Shown here piece by piece: positions 1 through 7,323 of a stretch of DNA of 64,000 bases. Origin of the DNA: Actinoplanes auranticolor (GTDB lineage Bacteria > Actinomycetota > Actinomycetes > Mycobacteriales > Micromonosporaceae); the NCBI RefSeq assembly GCF_018332655.1, contig NZ_BOQL01000026.1, positions 310,001 to 374,000 on the forward strand, read 5' to 3'. The translations under genes and the position numbers were made by a program. The notes beneath the pieces are model-generated. The model saw nothing but the letters and a program-made list of their open reading frames with translations. It searched no databases and was not told the DNA's origin. How positions within the stretch are numbered: position 1 is the first letter of the stretch; each line of letters begins with the position of its first letter.

Positions 1-390
1 GACGATGGTGGCGGCGTGCAGCTTGCGCGGCAGCCGGTCCCAGCCGAAGTACCAGAGCGCGAGGAACGTCGCCTCGAGGAAGAAGGCGAGCATGCCCTCG
101 ATGGCCAGCGTCGGGCCGAACACGTCGCCGTAGAAGCGGGCGAAGTTGCTCCAGCCCATGCCGAACTGGAACTCCTGCACCAGCCCGGTGACCACGCCGA
201 CCGCGAAGGTGACGATCAGCAGCTTGCCGACCAGCTTGGTGAGCTGCAGGTAACGCTCCTGGCCGGTGCGCAGCCAGGCCACTTGCAGGCCCGCGGCGGT
301 GCCGGCCAGGCTGATCGACAGCGGCACGAAGAAGTAGTGGTAGATCGTCACGACCGCGAACTGCAGCCGGGTCAGCTCGAGCACGTCCAC
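1..390 (-). CDS. cydA: Cytochrome bd ubiquinol oxidase subunit I, 5' end only
   Basis: Reading the minus strand from the GTG at 390 gives the first 130 residues of CydA, the quinol-oxidising, haem-carrying membrane subunit of the high-affinity terminal oxidase cytochrome bd. It shows the family opening: LTRLQF, then IYHYFFVPLSI containing the haem b595 histidine, a GLVQEFQFGMGWS stretch, and EGMLAFFLEATFLALW. The rest of the gene, and probably cydB, lies beyond base 1. A G-rich segment just upstream of the GTG can act as ribosome binding site. The gene diverges from blaI, and the 75-base gap holds two BlaI-type operators. BlaI control of cyd is therefore likely (inference). Confidence 0.93.
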   Translation of the reverse strand, partial: MDVLELTRLQFAVVTIYHYFFVPLSISLAGTAAGLQVAWLRTGQERYLQLTKLVGKLLIVTFAVGVVTGLVQEFQFGMGWSNFARFYGDVFGPTLAIEGMLAFFLEATFLALWYFGWDRLPRKLHAATIV

Positions 391-403
391 GGATGGCCCC
401 CTC

Positions 404-439
404 TACGACGTTCCGTAGTAGATACTACGCCTCGTAGTA
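404..439. promoter_or_regulatory. Tandem BlaI-type operators between cydA and blaI
   Basis: Two inverted repeats of TACTACG-N3-CGTAGTA lie at 404-420 (one mismatch, TACGACG) and 423-439 (perfect). Their centres are 19 bp apart, about two helical turns. BlaI/MecI repressors bind dyads with TAC/GTA half-sites. The array sits upstream of the -10-like TAGAGT (453-458) of blaI and 14 bp upstream of the cydA start, so one array could repress both genes. Confidence 0.8.
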
Positions 440-465
440 CGACGCTGTGCAGTAGAGTGGGTCAC

Positions 466-834
466 ATGGCTTTGGGAGACCTCGAACGTGAGGTCATGAC
501 GCAGTTGTGGAACGCCGGCGAGCCGCTGACCGTGCGCCAGGTGCACGAACGGCTGAGCCGCGACCGCGAGCTGGCGTACACGACCGTGATGACCGTGCTG
601 GACCGGCTGGCCAAGAAGGGTGTCGTCACCCAGCAACGGGCCGACCGGGCGTACCGCTATGCCCCGGCGCAGTCGCGCGAGGAGATGACCGCCGCGCTGA
701 TGCTCGACGCCCTCAGCGCGGCGCCCGACGGCGTCCGCGACGCGGCCCTGGCCCACTTCGTCGGCCGCATCGACCCGTCGGCCCTGACCGCCGCCATCGA
801 GGCGGCACGGAAGGACCCGGGCGTAAAGCCGTGA
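466..834 (+). CDS. blaI: BlaI/MecI/CopY-family transcriptional repressor
   Basis: This is a 122-residue winged-helix repressor of the BlaI family. It opens LGDLEREVMTQLW, with recognition helix YTTVMTVLDRLAKKGVV at about residues 36-52 and a short dimerisation tail. In known systems BlaI binds TAC/GTA dyads and is cleaved or released when the paired M56 membrane peptidase is activated. The ATG at 466 is preceded by TAGAGT ending 7 bases upstream, so the mRNA is probably leaderless. Its stop overlaps the GTG of the M56 gene, indicating translational coupling. Likely targets are its own operon and cydA. Confidence 0.92.
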   Translation: MALGDLEREVMTQLWNAGEPLTVRQVHERLSRDRELAYTTVMTVLDRLAKKGVVTQQRADRAYRYAPAQSREEMTAALMLDALSAAPDGVRDAALAHFVGRIDPSALTAAIEAARKDPGVKP

Positions 835-1754
835 CCGCATTACTGCTCGGCGCGCTGGGGCTCACCCTGTCGCTGGTGGTGCCGGGCATCCTGGCCGGTG
901 CGCGCTGGCCCGACCGGGCACCCGCCGCGGCCGTCGCGCTCTGGCAGAGCATCACCCTCACGGGGGTCCTCTGTGCGCTGGGCGTGGTCCTGGCCGGGCC
1001 GCAGGAGCTGGTCAGCGAGCTGGGTTCGGACCGTCCGGTGGGTGCGGTCGCGCTGATCTTCGCGCTGGTGATCGCGGCGGTGATCATCGTCCGGCTGCTG
1101 GTGTCGCTCGTCCGGGTGAGCATCCGGTCCCGGGCGCGCCGGTCCCGGCACCGGCTGCTGGTCGACCTGCTGGACACCGCCGAACGCCACGGCGAGCTGC
1201 CCGCCGAGGTGCCCGCCGGGCTGCGGGTGCTGGACGGGCCGCTGCCGTTCGCGTACTGCCTGCCGGGCCGCTCGCCGCGGGTGGTGCTCAGTGGCGGGGC
1301 GCTGCGGGTGCTCGACGCCGGGCAGGTGGCCGCGGTGATCGCGCACGAGCAGACCCACCTGCGGCACCGGCACGACGTGGTCATGGAGTCGTTCACCGCG
1401 TTCTACCGGGCGGTGCCGCGGCCCCTGCGCAGCCGGGCCCCGCTGGACGCCGTACACCTGCTGCTCGAGATGGTCGCCGACGACGCCGCCCGGCGGCGCT
1501 GCGGCGCTGAGCCGCTGCGCACCGCCCTGACGCTGCTCAGCGACGCGGTGAGCCCGGACGCTCCGGTGGAGCTCGGCAGCGCGGCGGCGGAGCGCCGGCG
1601 CCGGCTCGACCGGCTGAACCTCAGCGATCCGCGGCAGGTCTCCCTGGGCCTGACCATGGTGGCGGCCACCGGCGCCGTCGGCCTACTGGTGTTACCCACC
1701 GTGATCCTGGTGCTGCCGTGGCTCGATCGCGCGCTCTCCGCATGGCCGCTCTGA
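831..1754 (+). CDS. M56-family membrane metallopeptidase (BlaR1-like signal peptidase)
   Basis: A 307-residue membrane protein with hydrophobic segments near residues 1-20, 38-60, 78-100 and 275-300. The zinc protease motif HEQTH is at about residues 172-176, within IAHEQTHLRHRHD. It lacks the extracellular penicillin-binding sensor of classical BlaR1, as is usual for actinobacterial M56 proteins. The GTG at 831 overlaps the blaI stop in a GTGA junction. The expected role is to inactivate BlaI in response to an unknown membrane or redox signal. The location opposite cydA makes a respiratory or envelope signal more likely than a beta-lactam, but that is inference. Confidence 0.88.
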   Translation: MTALLLGALGLTLSLVVPGILAGARWPDRAPAAAVALWQSITLTGVLCALGVVLAGPQELVSELGSDRPVGAVALIFALVIAAVIIVRLLVSLVRVSIRSRARRSRHRLLVDLLDTAERHGELPAEVPAGLRVLDGPLPFAYCLPGRSPRVVLSGGALRVLDAGQVAAVIAHEQTHLRHRHDVVMESFTAFYRAVPRPLRSRAPLDAVHLLLEMVADDAARRRCGAEPLRTALTLLSDAVSPDAPVELGSAAAERRRRLDRLNLSDPRQVSLGLTMVAATGAVGLLVLPTVILVLPWLDRALSAWPL

Positions 1755-1878
1755 CGGCCGTTTCTCTCACGCTGAGTCAACCGATGTTCGGCGCAGTGTG
1801 TCCTGATACCGCCGGGTTCAATTCGTCGTTGATCGGGAGTACGGTAATGCCCGGCTCGGCAGTCCCCCCTCGTCCCAA

Positions 1879-2022
1879 CCCGGGCGAACTGACGGGCCAC
1901 CGCCCAATCGTCGCGAGACGAACCGGGGACCCCGCAGTTCTGGGGTAAAGCCACCAGCAGCACGGTGGCCGGGCGCGCTTCCCGCCCGCACCCGTCAGCT
2001 AACCCGGTCGGCGGCCGAGGGA
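1879..2022 (+). ncRNA. ydaO-yuaA (c-di-AMP) riboswitch
   Basis: The leader upstream of the NlpC/P60 gene carries the conserved blocks of actinobacterial ydaO riboswitches: AACCGGGGACCCC near 1920, followed by GGGGTAAAGCC (family GGGGTGAAnC), and GTCAGCTAACCCGGTCGGCGG just before the end. CTGACGGG (about 1890) can pair with CCCGTCAG (about 1993). This class senses cyclic di-AMP and is typically found ahead of cell-wall hydrolases and resuscitation factors in actinobacteria, as here. The ends are approximate. Confidence 0.87.
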
Positions 2023-2042
2023 AGAAAGGACACTGCACCTAC

Positions 2043-3035
2043 GTGAAACGGATTGAGGCGCGCAGCGCCGCAATTCTGCGCAGCATCGCCTGCGCCGTCG
2101 CCGCGGTCGGGATTCTTCTCACTCCCGGGGTGGCGAATGCGACACCGTCCCCGTCGAGTATCGAAAAGCAGATCGACGAGCAGTGGAACAAGCTGGAACC
2201 GGTCATCGAGCAGTACAACGACGTGCACAACCAGCTGCTCAAGAACCAGGCCCAGCTCCGGAAGATCGACAAGCGGCTCGCCCCGCTGGAGCTGCAGGTC
2301 GACCTGGCCATGTCGCAGGTGGGCAACATGGCGGGACAGGCCTACATGCAGGGCTCACCCAGCGCCATGAAGGCCATGGTCGTCAGCGGCTCGCCGACCG
2401 GTCTGACCGAGAAGCTCACGTTTCTCGATCTGATCAGCCGGCACCAGCGTCAGTCGGTCGCGGGCGTCGCGAAACTGCGCGATCAGCTCGCGGGCGACAA
2501 GCGTGATCTGGACACCCTGACCAAAGACGTGGCGGCGCGCGACAAGGCGCTGGCCAAGCAGAAGAAGGACATCCAGAAGAAGGTCGACGAGCTGCAGAAA
2601 CTGCGGATCCGGGCGTACGGCGCCAGCGGCGTCTCCGACGGTCCGTTCAAGACCGGCCCGTGCCCGGTCGACTACACCGACGACAAGGGTGGCCGGGCGG
2701 CGCAGAAGGCGTGCGACCTGATCGGCAAGCCCTACGTCTTCGGTGCGGAGGGGCCGGGCGGTTACGACTGCTCCGGCCTGACCAAGGTGGCGTGGGCGGT
2801 GTCCGGGGTGCACCTCGAGCACTTCACCGGCGACCAGATCAGGGCGGGCCGGGCGGTCAGCCGCAGTCAGCTGCAGCCGGGCGACCTGATCTTCTACGGC
2901 AGTCCGGTGCACCATGTCGGCCTCTACGTCGGCGGCAACACGATGGTGCACGCACCGCACACCGGTGACCACGTCCGGATGGCCTCGATCGACCGCAGCG
3001 GAGCCATCACCGGCATCCGCCGCCCGACGGGCTGA
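2043..3035 (+). CDS. Secreted NlpC/P60 peptidoglycan endopeptidase with coiled-coil N-terminus
   Basis: A 330-residue RipA-like cell-wall hydrolase. The GTG at 2043 follows AAAGGA (2025-2030) and starts a signal peptide ending near ANA (about residue 38). Residues 45-215 are a charged coiled coil that probably autoinhibits or positions the enzyme. The C-terminal C40 peptidase has catalytic Cys243 in YDCSGL, His291 in HVGLYVG and third-site His303. It should cleave peptide stems of peptidoglycan outside the membrane during growth, division or sporulation. The upstream c-di-AMP riboswitch links its expression to turgor and wall status. A strong terminator follows. Confidence 0.93.
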   Translation: MKRIEARSAAILRSIACAVAAVGILLTPGVANATPSPSSIEKQIDEQWNKLEPVIEQYNDVHNQLLKNQAQLRKIDKRLAPLELQVDLAMSQVGNMAGQAYMQGSPSAMKAMVVSGSPTGLTEKLTFLDLISRHQRQSVAGVAKLRDQLAGDKRDLDTLTKDVAARDKALAKQKKDIQKKVDELQKLRIRAYGASGVSDGPFKTGPCPVDYTDDKGGRAAQKACDLIGKPYVFGAEGPGGYDCSGLTKVAWAVSGVHLEHFTGDQIRAGRAVSRSQLQPGDLIFYGSPVHHVGLYVGGNTMVHAPHTGDHVRMASIDRSGAITGIRRPTG

Positions 3036-3073
3036 GCCGGACCGGCGCGACGGAAACGCATAGGGCACGACGG

Positions 3074-3103
3074 AAAGCCGCCACCACCGTGGCGGCTTTC
3101 TCC
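3074..3103 (+). terminator. Rho-independent-type terminator after the NlpC/P60 gene
   Basis: AAAGCCGCCAC (3074-3084) pairs perfectly with GTGGCGGCTTT (3089-3099) around a 4-base loop, followed by a T/C-rich stretch. It lies 38 bases after the stop codon. Confidence 0.85.
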
Positions 3104-3222
3104 TTTCCCGGCGGCTGCCGTCGCTCACCTCAGTCCCGGGCATCCACCTCTTCGGTGCTACGGCTGCGGCGATAGCGGCGGGCTCCAATGTGTTCGATCA
3201 TCGGGCTGCGACAATGGGGCGC

Positions 3223-4125
3223 ATGTTCCCCGCTGCGTTCGTCCGCAACGTCACCGGCAACTGGGGCGACGACGGCCGGCACTGGCTCGTGGAGCTGCCC
3301 GATCTGATCGACGATGTCGCTCGTGACTGGGGGCTGACGGTCGGTACGCCGTACCCGTTGAGTTTCAACTATGTCGCGCCGGCGCGGCGGGCCGACGGGT
3401 CGCCGGTGGTGCTCAAGCTCGGCCTGGCCGCGGCCGGTCATGTCGCGACGGAGGCCGACACGCTCGGGTTCTTCGGTGGCCGGGGCGCGGTCGAGGTGCT
3501 GGCCCGCGACGACGACCGCGGCGCGCTGCTGCTCGAACGGGCCGAGCCCGGCGGGACGCTACGGGCGCTGGTCGGTGAGCACGACGAGCAGGCCACGGCC
3601 GTGCTCGTCGACATGATGCGCCGGTTGCACCGCCCGGCGCCGGAGGGGCTGGTGCTGGAGGAGCTCTCGTCCCGGGTCGCGGCGTTCGACGCGCACCTGG
3701 TCCGGTATCCCGGCGACGACCCGTTCCCGCGGCGCCTGGTCGAGCAGGCCCGGGAGCTGCTGGCCGACCTGTGCGCCTCGGCCTCGCAGCGGGTGGTGCT
3801 GCACGGCGATCTGCACCACGAGAACGTGCTGGCCGCAGTTCGGGAGCCGTGGCTGGCCATCGACCCGCACGGTGTGCTCGGCGATCCCGGGTACGAGATC
3901 GGGGCCGTGCTCTACAACCCGTTCGACGGTGACGAACCGGTGCTGGAGCTGCTGCCGGCCCGGGTGGAGCAGTTCGCGGACGGGCTCGGCATGCCGGTCG
4001 ACCGGGTGGTGGCCTGGGGTTTCGTGCAGGCGGTGCTCTCCGAGGTGTGGGACGCCGACGCCGGCGCCCCGGAGCCCGGTCAGGCGTTGCAGGTGGCGCT
4101 CAAGCTGGCGCCGCGCCTTTCCTGA
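3223..4125 (+). CDS. APH(6)/hydroxyurea-type small-molecule kinase
   Basis: A 300-residue protein of the aminoglycoside 6-phosphotransferase/streptomycin kinase family. The Brenner-type motif HGDLHHENVL is at about residues 194-203, with the following metal-binding DPHG. Family members phosphorylate streptomycin or other small hydroxylated compounds in the cytoplasm using ATP. The true substrate here is unknown, and housekeeping copies are common in actinobacteria. ATG 3223 is preferred over upstream ATGs because GACAAT at 3210-3215 lies 7 bases ahead, a leaderless arrangement. Its 3' end overlaps the convergent MarR gene by 26 bases. Confidence 0.8.
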   Translation: MFPAAFVRNVTGNWGDDGRHWLVELPDLIDDVARDWGLTVGTPYPLSFNYVAPARRADGSPVVLKLGLAAAGHVATEADTLGFFGGRGAVEVLARDDDRGALLLERAEPGGTLRALVGEHDEQATAVLVDMMRRLHRPAPEGLVLEELSSRVAAFDAHLVRYPGDDPFPRRLVEQARELLADLCASASQRVVLHGDLHHENVLAAVREPWLAIDPHGVLGDPGYEIGAVLYNPFDGDEPVLELLPARVEQFADGLGMPVDRVVAWGFVQAVLSEVWDADAGAPEPGQALQVALKLAPRLS

Positions 4126-4516
4126 GCAGGCTCAGCAGCCGGACGAGTTCGGCGCGCTCGGCGGCGGTCAGCGGGGTCAGCAGCTCGTCCTGGATGGCCT
4201 CGGCCCGGGCGGCCAGTTCCGCGGCCCGTTCGCGGCCGCGGTCGGTGATCGTCACGACGTTGCGGCGTTTGTCGGCCGGGTCCGGGCTGCGCTCGACGTA
4301 GCCGTCCGCGGTCAGCTCGTTGAGCACCGCCACCATGTCGCTGAGGTGGATGCCGGTGCGCCGGCCCAGTTCCGCCTGGCTGGCCGGGCCGCCGAGCAGC
4401 GTCTCGAGCAGCCGGTAGTGGTAGCCGCGGGCACCGACCTCGGCGAAACGCTCGGTGACGAGGCGGCCGGCGTGGGCGGCGGTCTGGGTCAGCAGCCAGC
4501 TGGGGAGGTGCTCCAT
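4100..4516 (-). CDS. MarR-family regulator
   Basis: A 138-residue winged-helix protein with typical MarR order: dimerisation helix, recognition region SQAELGRRTGIHLSDMVAVL at about residues 46-65, wing DPADKRRNVVTITDRG, and C-terminal LTAAERAELVRLLSLL. It is divergent from the epoxide hydrolase gene, and the intergenic region carries two copies of a CTAACGTTAG palindrome. It most likely represses itself and the epoxide hydrolase/SDR pair until an aromatic or electrophilic ligand binds (inference). Confidence 0.88.
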   Translation of the reverse strand: MEHLPSWLLTQTAAHAGRLVTERFAEVGARGYHYRLLETLLGGPASQAELGRRTGIHLSDMVAVLNELTADGYVERSPDPADKRRNVVTITDRGRERAAELAARAEAIQDELLTPLTAAERAELVRLLSLLRKGAAPA

Positions 4517-4538
4517 GTGCGGAGCCTAACATTTGCCC

Positions 4539-4567
4539 GACTAACGTTAGGTGGACTAACGTTAGTC
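4539..4567. promoter_or_regulatory. Tandem MarR operators overlapping the epoxide hydrolase promoter
   Basis: GACTAACGTTAGTC (4554-4567) is a perfect 14-bp palindrome. A second copy, GACTAACGTTAGGT (4539-4552), matches 12 of 14 positions. The centres are 15 bp apart. TAACGT inside the second palindrome ends 7 bases before the ATG at 4570, so it doubles as the -10 element of a leaderless transcript. Repressor binding would block RNA polymerase directly. Confidence 0.82.
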
Positions 4568-4569
4568 GC

Positions 4570-5658
4570 ATGAACGATATCGTGCCGTACCGGATCGACG
4601 TCCCGCAGACCGAGCGCGACGACCTGGCCGACCGTCTCGACCGCACCCGCTGGCCCGACGAGCTACCCGGCGCCGGCTGGGACTACGGCATCCCGCTGGA
4701 CCGGGTCCGCGCCCTCGCCGACCGCTGGCGCCACGGTTACGACTGGCGCCGGCACGAGGCCGAGCTGAACGAGTTCCCGCAGTTCACCACCGAGATCGAC
4801 GGTCAGCGGGTCCACTTCCTGCACGTCCGCTCGGCCAACCCGGAGGCGCTGCCGCTGCTGCTCCTGCACGGCTGGCCGGGTTCGGTGCTGGAGTTCCATG
4901 CTCTGATCGGCCGGCTGGCCGGCGATTTCCACCTGGTCGTGCCGTCGCTGCCCGGTTTCGGCTTCTCCGGGCCGACCGCGGAGCGCGGCTGGGATCTGCA
5001 CCGCATCGCCCGGGCCCTGGCCGAGCTGATGACCCGGCTCGGCTACCCGCGTTTCGGCGCGCACGGCGGCGACTGGGGCTCCGGCGTCGCCCGGGCGCTC
5101 GGCGGCGCCGTCCCTGAACGGGTGGTCGGCGTACACGTCAACTATCTGCCCACGCCCGGCCCGGCGACCGGCCTGACCGGCACGGACCGCGACCGCGCCG
5201 AACGGACCGCGGCGTTCGCCGCGAACCGGCCCGGCTATCAGGTGCTGCAGGCGACCCGGCCGCAGACCATCTCGTACGCGCTGACCGACTCGCCCGCCGG
5301 CCAGCTCGCGTGGATCGCCGAGAAGTTCACCGAATGGGCCGACCCGGCCGCCGCCATCAGCGACGACGTCCTGCTCACCGACGTGTCGATCTACTGGTTC
5401 ACCCGGACGGCGGGCTCGTCGGCCCGGCTCGCCAAGGAGAGCGGACACGGCACCCCCTGCCCGGTCCCGATGGGCGTCGCCGTCCTGCCGCACGACATCG
5501 TGCTGAGCGTGCGCCCGCTGGCCGAGCGGCTCTTCGACATCCGGCACTGGACGGAGCTGCCGCGCGGCGGGCACTTCGCGGCGCTGGAGGTGCCGGTCGA
5601 GCTGGCCGCCGACATCCGCGCGTTCTTCCGCAGCCTGGTGATCTCTTCCTCACCGTAG
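4570..5658 (+). CDS. Epoxide hydrolase (EHN-type alpha/beta hydrolase)
   Basis: A 362-residue enzyme with the epoxide hydrolase N-terminal cap (residues 1-95), then the alpha/beta core. The oxyanion motif HGWPG is at 100-104, the nucleophile Asp168 in GGDWGS, and the catalytic His335 in GGHFAAL. It opens epoxides to diols through an aspartyl ester intermediate. The start is fixed by the operator/-10 overlap directly upstream. The downstream SDR gene begins 45 bases later on the same strand and probably oxidises a related intermediate (inference). Divergent MarR control suggests induction by a xenobiotic or metabolite. Confidence 0.9.
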   Translation: MNDIVPYRIDVPQTERDDLADRLDRTRWPDELPGAGWDYGIPLDRVRALADRWRHGYDWRRHEAELNEFPQFTTEIDGQRVHFLHVRSANPEALPLLLLHGWPGSVLEFHALIGRLAGDFHLVVPSLPGFGFSGPTAERGWDLHRIARALAELMTRLGYPRFGAHGGDWGSGVARALGGAVPERVVGVHVNYLPTPGPATGLTGTDRDRAERTAAFAANRPGYQVLQATRPQTISYALTDSPAGQLAWIAEKFTEWADPAAAISDDVLLTDVSIYWFTRTAGSSARLAKESGHGTPCPVPMGVAVLPHDIVLSVRPLAERLFDIRHWTELPRGGHFAALEVPVELAADIRAFFRSLVISSSP

Positions 5659-5703
5659 TACCGGTCCCGCGTCGCGGGGCGCGGCAGGGGGAAGAGTGGA
5701 GGC

Positions 5704-6480
5704 ATGCGACTTGATCTCAGCGGTAAGACTGCTCTCGTCACCGGCTCCACCCAGGGCATCGGCCTCGCGATCGCCACCGGCCTGGCCGCGGCCGGCGCCC
5801 GGGTCGCGATCAACGGCCGGGACCGCGACAAGGTGCTCGCCGTGCTGCCGAGCGACGGTGACTACATCGCCGCCCCGGCCGATCTGACCACCGACGACGG
5901 CCTCGCCGCGCTGCTCGACGGGCTGCCGCAGGTCGACATCCTGATCAACAACCTGGGCATCTTCGGCGCGCGGCCGGCGCTGGAGATCACCGACGCCGAG
6001 TGGCGGCGGTACTTCGAGGTCAACGTGCTGACCGCGGTCCGGCTGACCCGGGCGTACCTGCCCGGGATGCGGGAGCGGGGCTGGGGCCGGATCCAGTACA
6101 TCGCCAGCGACTCCGCGGTGGTGACGCCGGTCGAGATGATCCACTACGGCATGTCCAAGACCGCGCTGCTCGCGGTCTCCCGCGGTTTCGCCAAGGAGGC
6201 CGCCGGCAGCGGCGTGACGGTGAACAGCGTCATCGCCGGGCCCACCCACACCGCCGGTGTCGAGGAGTTCGTCTACCAGCTCGTGGACCGCGACCTGCCG
6301 TGGGACGAGGCACAGCGGGAGTTCATGCGGCTGCACCGGCCGCAGTCGCTGCTGCAGCGCCTGATCGAGCCCGAGGAGATCGCCAACATGGTGGTCTACC
6401 TGAGCTCCCCGCAGGCGTCGGCCACCACCGGCGGCGCGCTGCGCGTGGACGGCGGCTACGTCGACGCGATCCTGCCCTGA
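5704..6480 (+). CDS. Short-chain dehydrogenase/reductase
   Basis: A 258-residue classical SDR. The nucleotide-binding motif TGSTQGIG is at about residues 14-21, followed by NNLG, catalytic Ser135, Tyr148 and Lys152 (YGMSK). It should interconvert an alcohol and a ketone with NAD(P)H in the cytoplasm. GGAGGC directly precedes the ATG. It probably shares a transcript with the epoxide hydrolase. A long hairpin follows the stop. Confidence 0.88.
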   Translation: MRLDLSGKTALVTGSTQGIGLAIATGLAAAGARVAINGRDRDKVLAVLPSDGDYIAAPADLTTDDGLAALLDGLPQVDILINNLGIFGARPALEITDAEWRRYFEVNVLTAVRLTRAYLPGMRERGWGRIQYIASDSAVVTPVEMIHYGMSKTALLAVSRGFAKEAAGSGVTVNSVIAGPTHTAGVEEFVYQLVDRDLPWDEAQREFMRLHRPQSLLQRLIEPEEIANMVVYLSSPQASATTGGALRVDGGYVDAILP

Positions 6481-6501
6481 CCGAGCCCCGGGTGACCGGG
6501 C

Positions 6502-6537
6502 CCGGCCGGACCGCGGGGGAGACCGCGGTCCGGCCGG
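6502..6537. terminator. Bidirectional terminator hairpin
   Basis: A 15-bp perfect GC stem (6502-6516 with 6523-6537) and a GGGAGA loop lie between two convergent genes, the SDR and the ABC permease. There is no T tract, as is common in very GC-rich actinobacteria. Confidence 0.75.
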
Positions 6538-6543
6538 CCCGGC

Positions 6544-7323
6544 TCAGTCGCGCAGCCGGCGGTAGGCGCGCGCCGACAGCGGCACGAAGATCGCGGTGAG
6601 CAGCACCGGCCAGCCGATGGCGAGCCACACCGCGCCGTCGGCCAGCGGCCCCTCGGTGATGCCGGTCGGGTTGCCGAAGAGTTCCCGCGCGGCCGACGCG
6701 GTCGCCGACAACGGATTCCAGGCGGCGATCGCGCCCAGCCAGCCCGGCATCGTCTCGGCCGACACGATCGCGGTGGACAGGAAGCCGATCGGCCAGACCA
6801 GCACCTGCACCGCCATCGTCGCGCCCTCACCGCGGAAGCTCAGGCCCACGAAGATGCCGATCCACAGCACCGCGAACCGCAACAGCAGCAACAGCAGCAC
6901 GGCCGCCGCCGCGGACGCCGGATCGGACGAGATCCGCCAGCCGATCAGCAGGCCGCCGAGAATCAGCACCAGCACCTCGACCGTGGAGTTGGCCATGTCG
7001 GCCCCGACGCGGCCCAGGGCCACCGACGCGCTGCCGATCGGCATCGACCGGAACCGGTCGGTGATGCCCTTGCGGGCGTCGTTGGCCATCGCGGTGGCCG
7101 TGCTCTCGACCCCGAACATCATGCTCAGCGCCAGCATGCCGGGCAGCAGGAAGCTGATGTAGTCGCCGCCGCCGGGGACGGTGATCGCGCCGCCGAAGAG
7201 GAAACCGAAGACCAGCAGCAGCATGATCGAGAAGAGCAGGCCGAAGATCGGCGCCCACGGCTGGCGGACCCAGTGGGCCAGGTCCCGCTGGGTGATGACC
7301 CAGCCGGCTCGCAGCGTCGTCAT
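6544..7323 (-). CDS. ABC-2 type exporter permease (DrrB-like)
   Basis: A 259-residue membrane protein with six predicted transmembrane segments. It has the DrrB/ABC-2 pattern: a cytoplasmic start, GLLFSIMLLLVFGFLFGG, and DARKGITDRFRSMP in the loop before the third segment. It forms the membrane channel of a drug or lipid exporter. Its start overlaps the stop of the ATPase gene, so the two are translationally coupled. The regulator is the divergent TetR gene. Confidence 0.9.
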   Translation of the reverse strand: MTTLRAGWVITQRDLAHWVRQPWAPIFGLLFSIMLLLVFGFLFGGAITVPGGGDYISFLLPGMLALSMMFGVESTATAMANDARKGITDRFRSMPIGSASVALGRVGADMANSTVEVLVLILGGLLIGWRISSDPASAAAAVLLLLLLRFAVLWIGIFVGLSFRGEGATMAVQVLVWPIGFLSTAIVSAETMPGWLGAIAAWNPLSATASAARELFGNPTGITEGPLADGAVWLAIGWPVLLTAIFVPLSARAYRRLRD

